Below, piece after piece: positions 6,760 to 8,426 of a stretch of DNA of 8,426 nucleotides. The DNA lies in the NCBI GenBank assembly GCA_005884705.1, contig VBAF01000104.1, positions 1 to 8,426 of the forward strand, given 5' to 3'. The stretch's first letter is position 1. Each line of letters starts with the position of its first letter. The translations under genes and the position numbers were made by a program. The notes under the pieces were generated by a model. That model was given only the letters and a program-made list of their open reading frames with translations. It made no database searches and had not been told where the DNA came from. Source of the stretch: Alphaproteobacteria bacterium. GTDB lineage: Bacteria; Pseudomonadota; Alphaproteobacteria; Reyranellales; Reyranellaceae.

Positions 6760-6780
6760 CGGGCGCTCGTCCGTGCAGCC

Positions 6781-6794
6781 GCCGCCTTGGCGGC
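6781..6794 (+). terminator. Small GC hairpin after the TctC gene, weak terminator candidate
   Basis: GCCGCC (6781-6786) pairs with GGCGGC (6789-6794) around TT, 21 bases after the stop codon. A wider pair, CGCTCG (6764-6769) with CGAGCG (6811-6816), encloses it. No T-run follows, so termination is only a possibility. The rest of the 145-bp spacer (to 6904) is less GC-rich toward its end. It includes a weak promoter candidate, TTGTAT (6866-6871) and GATAAA (6891-6896), with a long 19-base spacer. Confidence 0.3.
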
Positions 6795-6904
6795 CCGCCG
6801 GTCGAGCTCGCGAGCGTACAGCGCCACAAATGTTACAGGCCTGCTCAGCTCTTACATTGTCGCGTTTGTATTCAGGAGGCCGCGGGGGATGATAAAAGAC
6901 GGGC

Positions 6905-7132
6905 ATGAACGAACGCTTTCACTTCCAGTGCCCTTCCACGGGCCGGCAGACCGATGGGTTCTGCGAGAAGGTCGATGGTCCGGCCGAGAGCCGGCATTGG
7001 ACCACTATCCAGTGTCATGCGTGCGGCAGCGTCCATGTCGTGGATTCGCGATCCGGACACGTTGTTGCGGCAAGCAATGAGGTCCCGCACGCTCCTCATG
7101 CCGACCAACACGCTGGCGCTCGAATCGCCTAG
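6905..7132 (+). CDS. Small putative zinc-ribbon protein, function unknown
   Basis: The product has 75 residues. The ATG at 6905 is the only sensible start because an in-frame TAA lies at 6893-6895; the ribosome site is weak. The sequence has the look of a real small family: an opening aromatic strand followed by CPSTG (Cys9), then WTTIQCHACGSVHVV with Cys37, Cys40 and His44. Cys9 plus Cys37-x-x-Cys40 and His44 could bind one zinc ion; Cys20 is another candidate. The layout (CP-x-TG, a spacer, then C-x-x-CG-x-x-H) recalls small uncharacterised proteins common in alphaproteobacteria, from memory and unchecked. The tail after residue 56 is histidine-rich (five His) and looks disordered. It stands alone between the TctC gene and a convergent TctC gene, with 57 bp to the latter and no clear terminator in that gap. 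No function can be given. Confidence 0.65.
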   Translation: MNERFHFQCPSTGRQTDGFCEKVDGPAESRHWTTIQCHACGSVHVVDSRSGHVVAASNEVPHAPHADQHAGARIA

Positions 7133-7189
7133 CCAGGGTTGCCAATTCGCTCATAGACAGCCACCCGCATCGGGCGCGCCGCCTACGAT

Positions 7190-8146
7190 CTATTCAGCCT
7201 TGATGTCGCGCTTGGCCACCACATCACTCCAGCGCAGTCGATCACGCGCAACGATTTCCGCAAATCCGGCGGCACTCGATGTGGCGCGCTGCAAACCCTG
7301 GGCCTCGAATGCGATCCTCGCCTCTTCCGTGCCGAGCACGGCGGTGATTTCCTCGTTCAACCGCGAGACGATATCGACCGGTGTGTCCTTCGGCGCAAAG
7401 AATCCGTACCACATATCGACGTCGAGGCCTTCGACTCCGGCCTCCGCGAACGTCGGCACATCGGCCAGCAGCGGAACACGGCGCAGGCTGCCGACCGCCA
7501 GCGCCTTCAGCTTGCCGTTGCTGATGTGCGGCGCTGCCACATGGACCGGCAACACCATGTAGTCCACCTGGCCACTCAGAATGTCCTGCAACGCGCCGGC
7601 AGCGCCCTTATACGGCACATGAAGCAGTTCGATGCCGGTGGTCGTCTCCAGCAAAGCCATGGCGAGATGATGAGGGGTGCCGACGCCCGGGCTGGCGTAG
7701 GTCAGGCTGCGTGGTGCAGCCTTCGCCGCCGCAACCAACTCATCCACCGTCCTCGCCGCCCGGGCAGGATGCGCCACCAGCACCAGGGTGCCCCAGGCCG
7801 AAAGAGTGATCGGTGCGAAGTCCGCGACGGGATCGTAGGGCAGGTTGCGGTACAGGCTGGCATTCATGACCAGCGTGTTGACCGACGACATCAGAGTATG
7901 CCCGTCCGGCTTGGCACGCGCGACCAGCTGGCTGCCGATGTTTCCCGAAGCACCCGGTACATTCTCGACCACGATCGGTTGGCCGAGCCGCGGCGGCAGC
8001 CGCTCGCCGACGTATCGCGCGATGAGGTCAGGACCCCCTGCCGGAGTGAAGGGCACGATCATCCGGATTGGCTGATCGGGCCAGGCAAAGGCCGGCGGAG
8101 CCAGCACGACCGCGGCCATGAAGGTGAGGAACTCGCGACGGCGCAT
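7190..8146 (-). CDS. TctC/Bug-family periplasmic solute-binding protein (Tat-type leader)
   Basis: The product has 318 residues. The ATG at 8146 is supported by GGAG (8157-8154) at 7-base spacing. The leader begins MRRREFLTF, a good twin-arginine motif (RR-x-F-L), followed by a mild hydrophobic stretch and a probable cleavage after Ala21 (AFA before WPDQP). The mature protein shows the Bug pattern: VPFTPAGGPDLIAR (31-44, Asp40), VVENVPGASGNIG (59-71), ASPGVGTPHHLA (151-162) and VPYKGAAGALQDILSGQVDY (177-196). It should capture a small carboxylate or related solute in the periplasm. Use of Tat would mean it is exported folded, unlike the Sec-type paralog at 5752-6759. No tctA/tctB lies in view. 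The gene starts 28 bp after the thioesterase-like gene on the same strand, so the two are probably one operon. Confidence 0.93.
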   Translation of the reverse strand: MRRREFLTFMAAVVLAPPAFAWPDQPIRMIVPFTPAGGPDLIARYVGERLPPRLGQPIVVENVPGASGNIGSQLVARAKPDGHTLMSSVNTLVMNASLYRNLPYDPVADFAPITLSAWGTLVLVAHPARAARTVDELVAAAKAAPRSLTYASPGVGTPHHLAMALLETTTGIELLHVPYKGAAGALQDILSGQVDYMVLPVHVAAPHISNGKLKALAVGSLRRVPLLADVPTFAEAGVEGLDVDMWYGFFAPKDTPVDIVSRLNEEITAVLGTEEARIAFEAQGLQRATSSAAGFAEIVARDRLRWSDVVAKRDIKAE

Positions 8147-8174
8147 CGGCCTTCTCCATTCGAGGCGATCCGGA

Positions 8175-8426
8175 TTAGGAGCTGGTGGAAACCGGACGGG
8201 AAACCGCGGCCGCGATCATCCGGTTAATGCAGGCGGCGAGGTCGTCGGCGTGACGGCTGATGCAGGTGTTGTGGTCGCCCGGAATGCCGCCGACCCGGAC
8301 GCTGCGAGCGAGATGCCTCCAGGGCGCCGTGGCATACTCTTTCTTCGGCCGGCACTCGTCGGACAGCAGGCAGATCAGCTCGGCCGCGACGCGCGGCGGC
8401 AGGTATCGGGACATCGCCTGGTAGTA
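8175..8426 (-). CDS. Thioesterase / alpha-beta hydrolase domain, C-terminal fragment (5' end outside window)
   Basis: This frame runs from the right window edge to a TAA at 8177-8175 and gives 83 visible residues. The ATG at 8414 is probably internal, since the frame continues upstream. The pattern is the end of an alpha/beta-hydrolase thioesterase: a proline-containing strand into a hydrophobic strand (RVAAELICLLSDE), then APWRHLARSVRVGGIPGDHNT, in which GDH carries the likely catalytic histidine, and a final helix HADDLAACINRMI. In type I/II thioesterases of NRPS/PKS systems the same W-x-x-L-A ... V-x-G-D-H ... L-A-x-x-I arrangement ends the protein. It may therefore be the last domain of a larger adenylation/carrier protein or a free thioesterase; the missing part decides. 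It is followed 12 bases later by the ribosome site of the Tat-type TctC gene. Assignment by pattern only. Confidence 0.65.
   Translation of the reverse strand, partial: YYQAMSRYLPPRVAAELICLLSDECRPKKEYATAPWRHLARSVRVGGIPGDHNTCISRHADDLAACINRMIAAAVSRPVSTSS

Noticed and set aside
2278..6906. A single 1542-codon open frame on the minus strand
   Set aside because: Only 2278-3996 codes for a recognisable protein. The rest lies codon-on-codon opposite the MFS and TctC genes (same phase), so a stop would need sense TTA, CTA or TCA codons, which GC-rich genes avoid. The translated part is a low-complexity, charged, Gln/Arg/His-rich sequence without domains.
6872..7111. 79-codon minus-strand open frame opposite the zinc-ribbon gene
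   Set aside because: It has no recognisable motif, whereas the plus strand shows ordered Cys/His pairs.
7526..8227. 233-codon plus-strand open frame
   Set aside because: It is a shadow of the minus-strand TctC gene, whose signal peptide and Bug motifs are clear.

Overview
This is a GC-rich stretch of bacterial chromosome with tightly packed genes and catabolic/transport content. The codon use, a family III CoA-transferase, two TctC/Bug-type binding proteins (one with a Tat-type leader) and palindromic intergenic repeats suggest an alphaproteobacterium of the Reyranella/Bradyrhizobium kind. A betaproteobacterium cannot be excluded from sequence alone. No rRNA, tRNA, CRISPR array, transposase or phage gene was seen.

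Layout. (1) Positions 1-2204, plus strand: the C-terminal end of a CaiB/BaiF CoA-transferase, a 212-bp spacer holding a 132-bp imperfect inverted repeat and one copy of a 31-bp repeat, then a two-gene unit of a VOC (glyoxalase-fold) protein and an aldo/keto reductase. (2) Positions 2205-2277: a convergent junction with a stem-loop, a 14-bp perfect palindrome and the second copy of the 31-bp repeat. (3) Positions 2278-3996, minus strand: a 572-residue amidohydrolase related to N-acyl-D-amino-acid deacylases. (4) Positions 3997-4167: a divergent promoter region with a nested inverted repeat. (5) Positions 4168-6759, plus strand: a 14-TM-type DHA2 (EmrB/QacA-like) MFS transporter followed by a Sec-exported TctC-type solute-binding protein. 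(6) Positions 6905-7132: a 75-residue putative zinc-ribbon protein. (7) Positions 7190-8426, minus strand: a second TctC-type protein with a twin-arginine leader, downstream of the C-terminus of a thioesterase/alpha-beta hydrolase that runs off the window.

How the genes may work together is inference. CoA transfer, VOC chemistry, NAD(P)H-dependent carbonyl reduction, hydrolysis of an N-acyl or similar bond, and binding-protein capture of carboxylates fit a scavenging lifestyle that degrades small organic acids. No gene here fixes the substrate. Neither TctC protein has TctA/TctB membrane partners in the window. I did not find a clearly new multi-gene system. The best leads are the structured intergenic repeats that recur on both sides of the VOC-AKR pair, and the apparent loss of two zinc-ligand histidines in the amidohydrolase.
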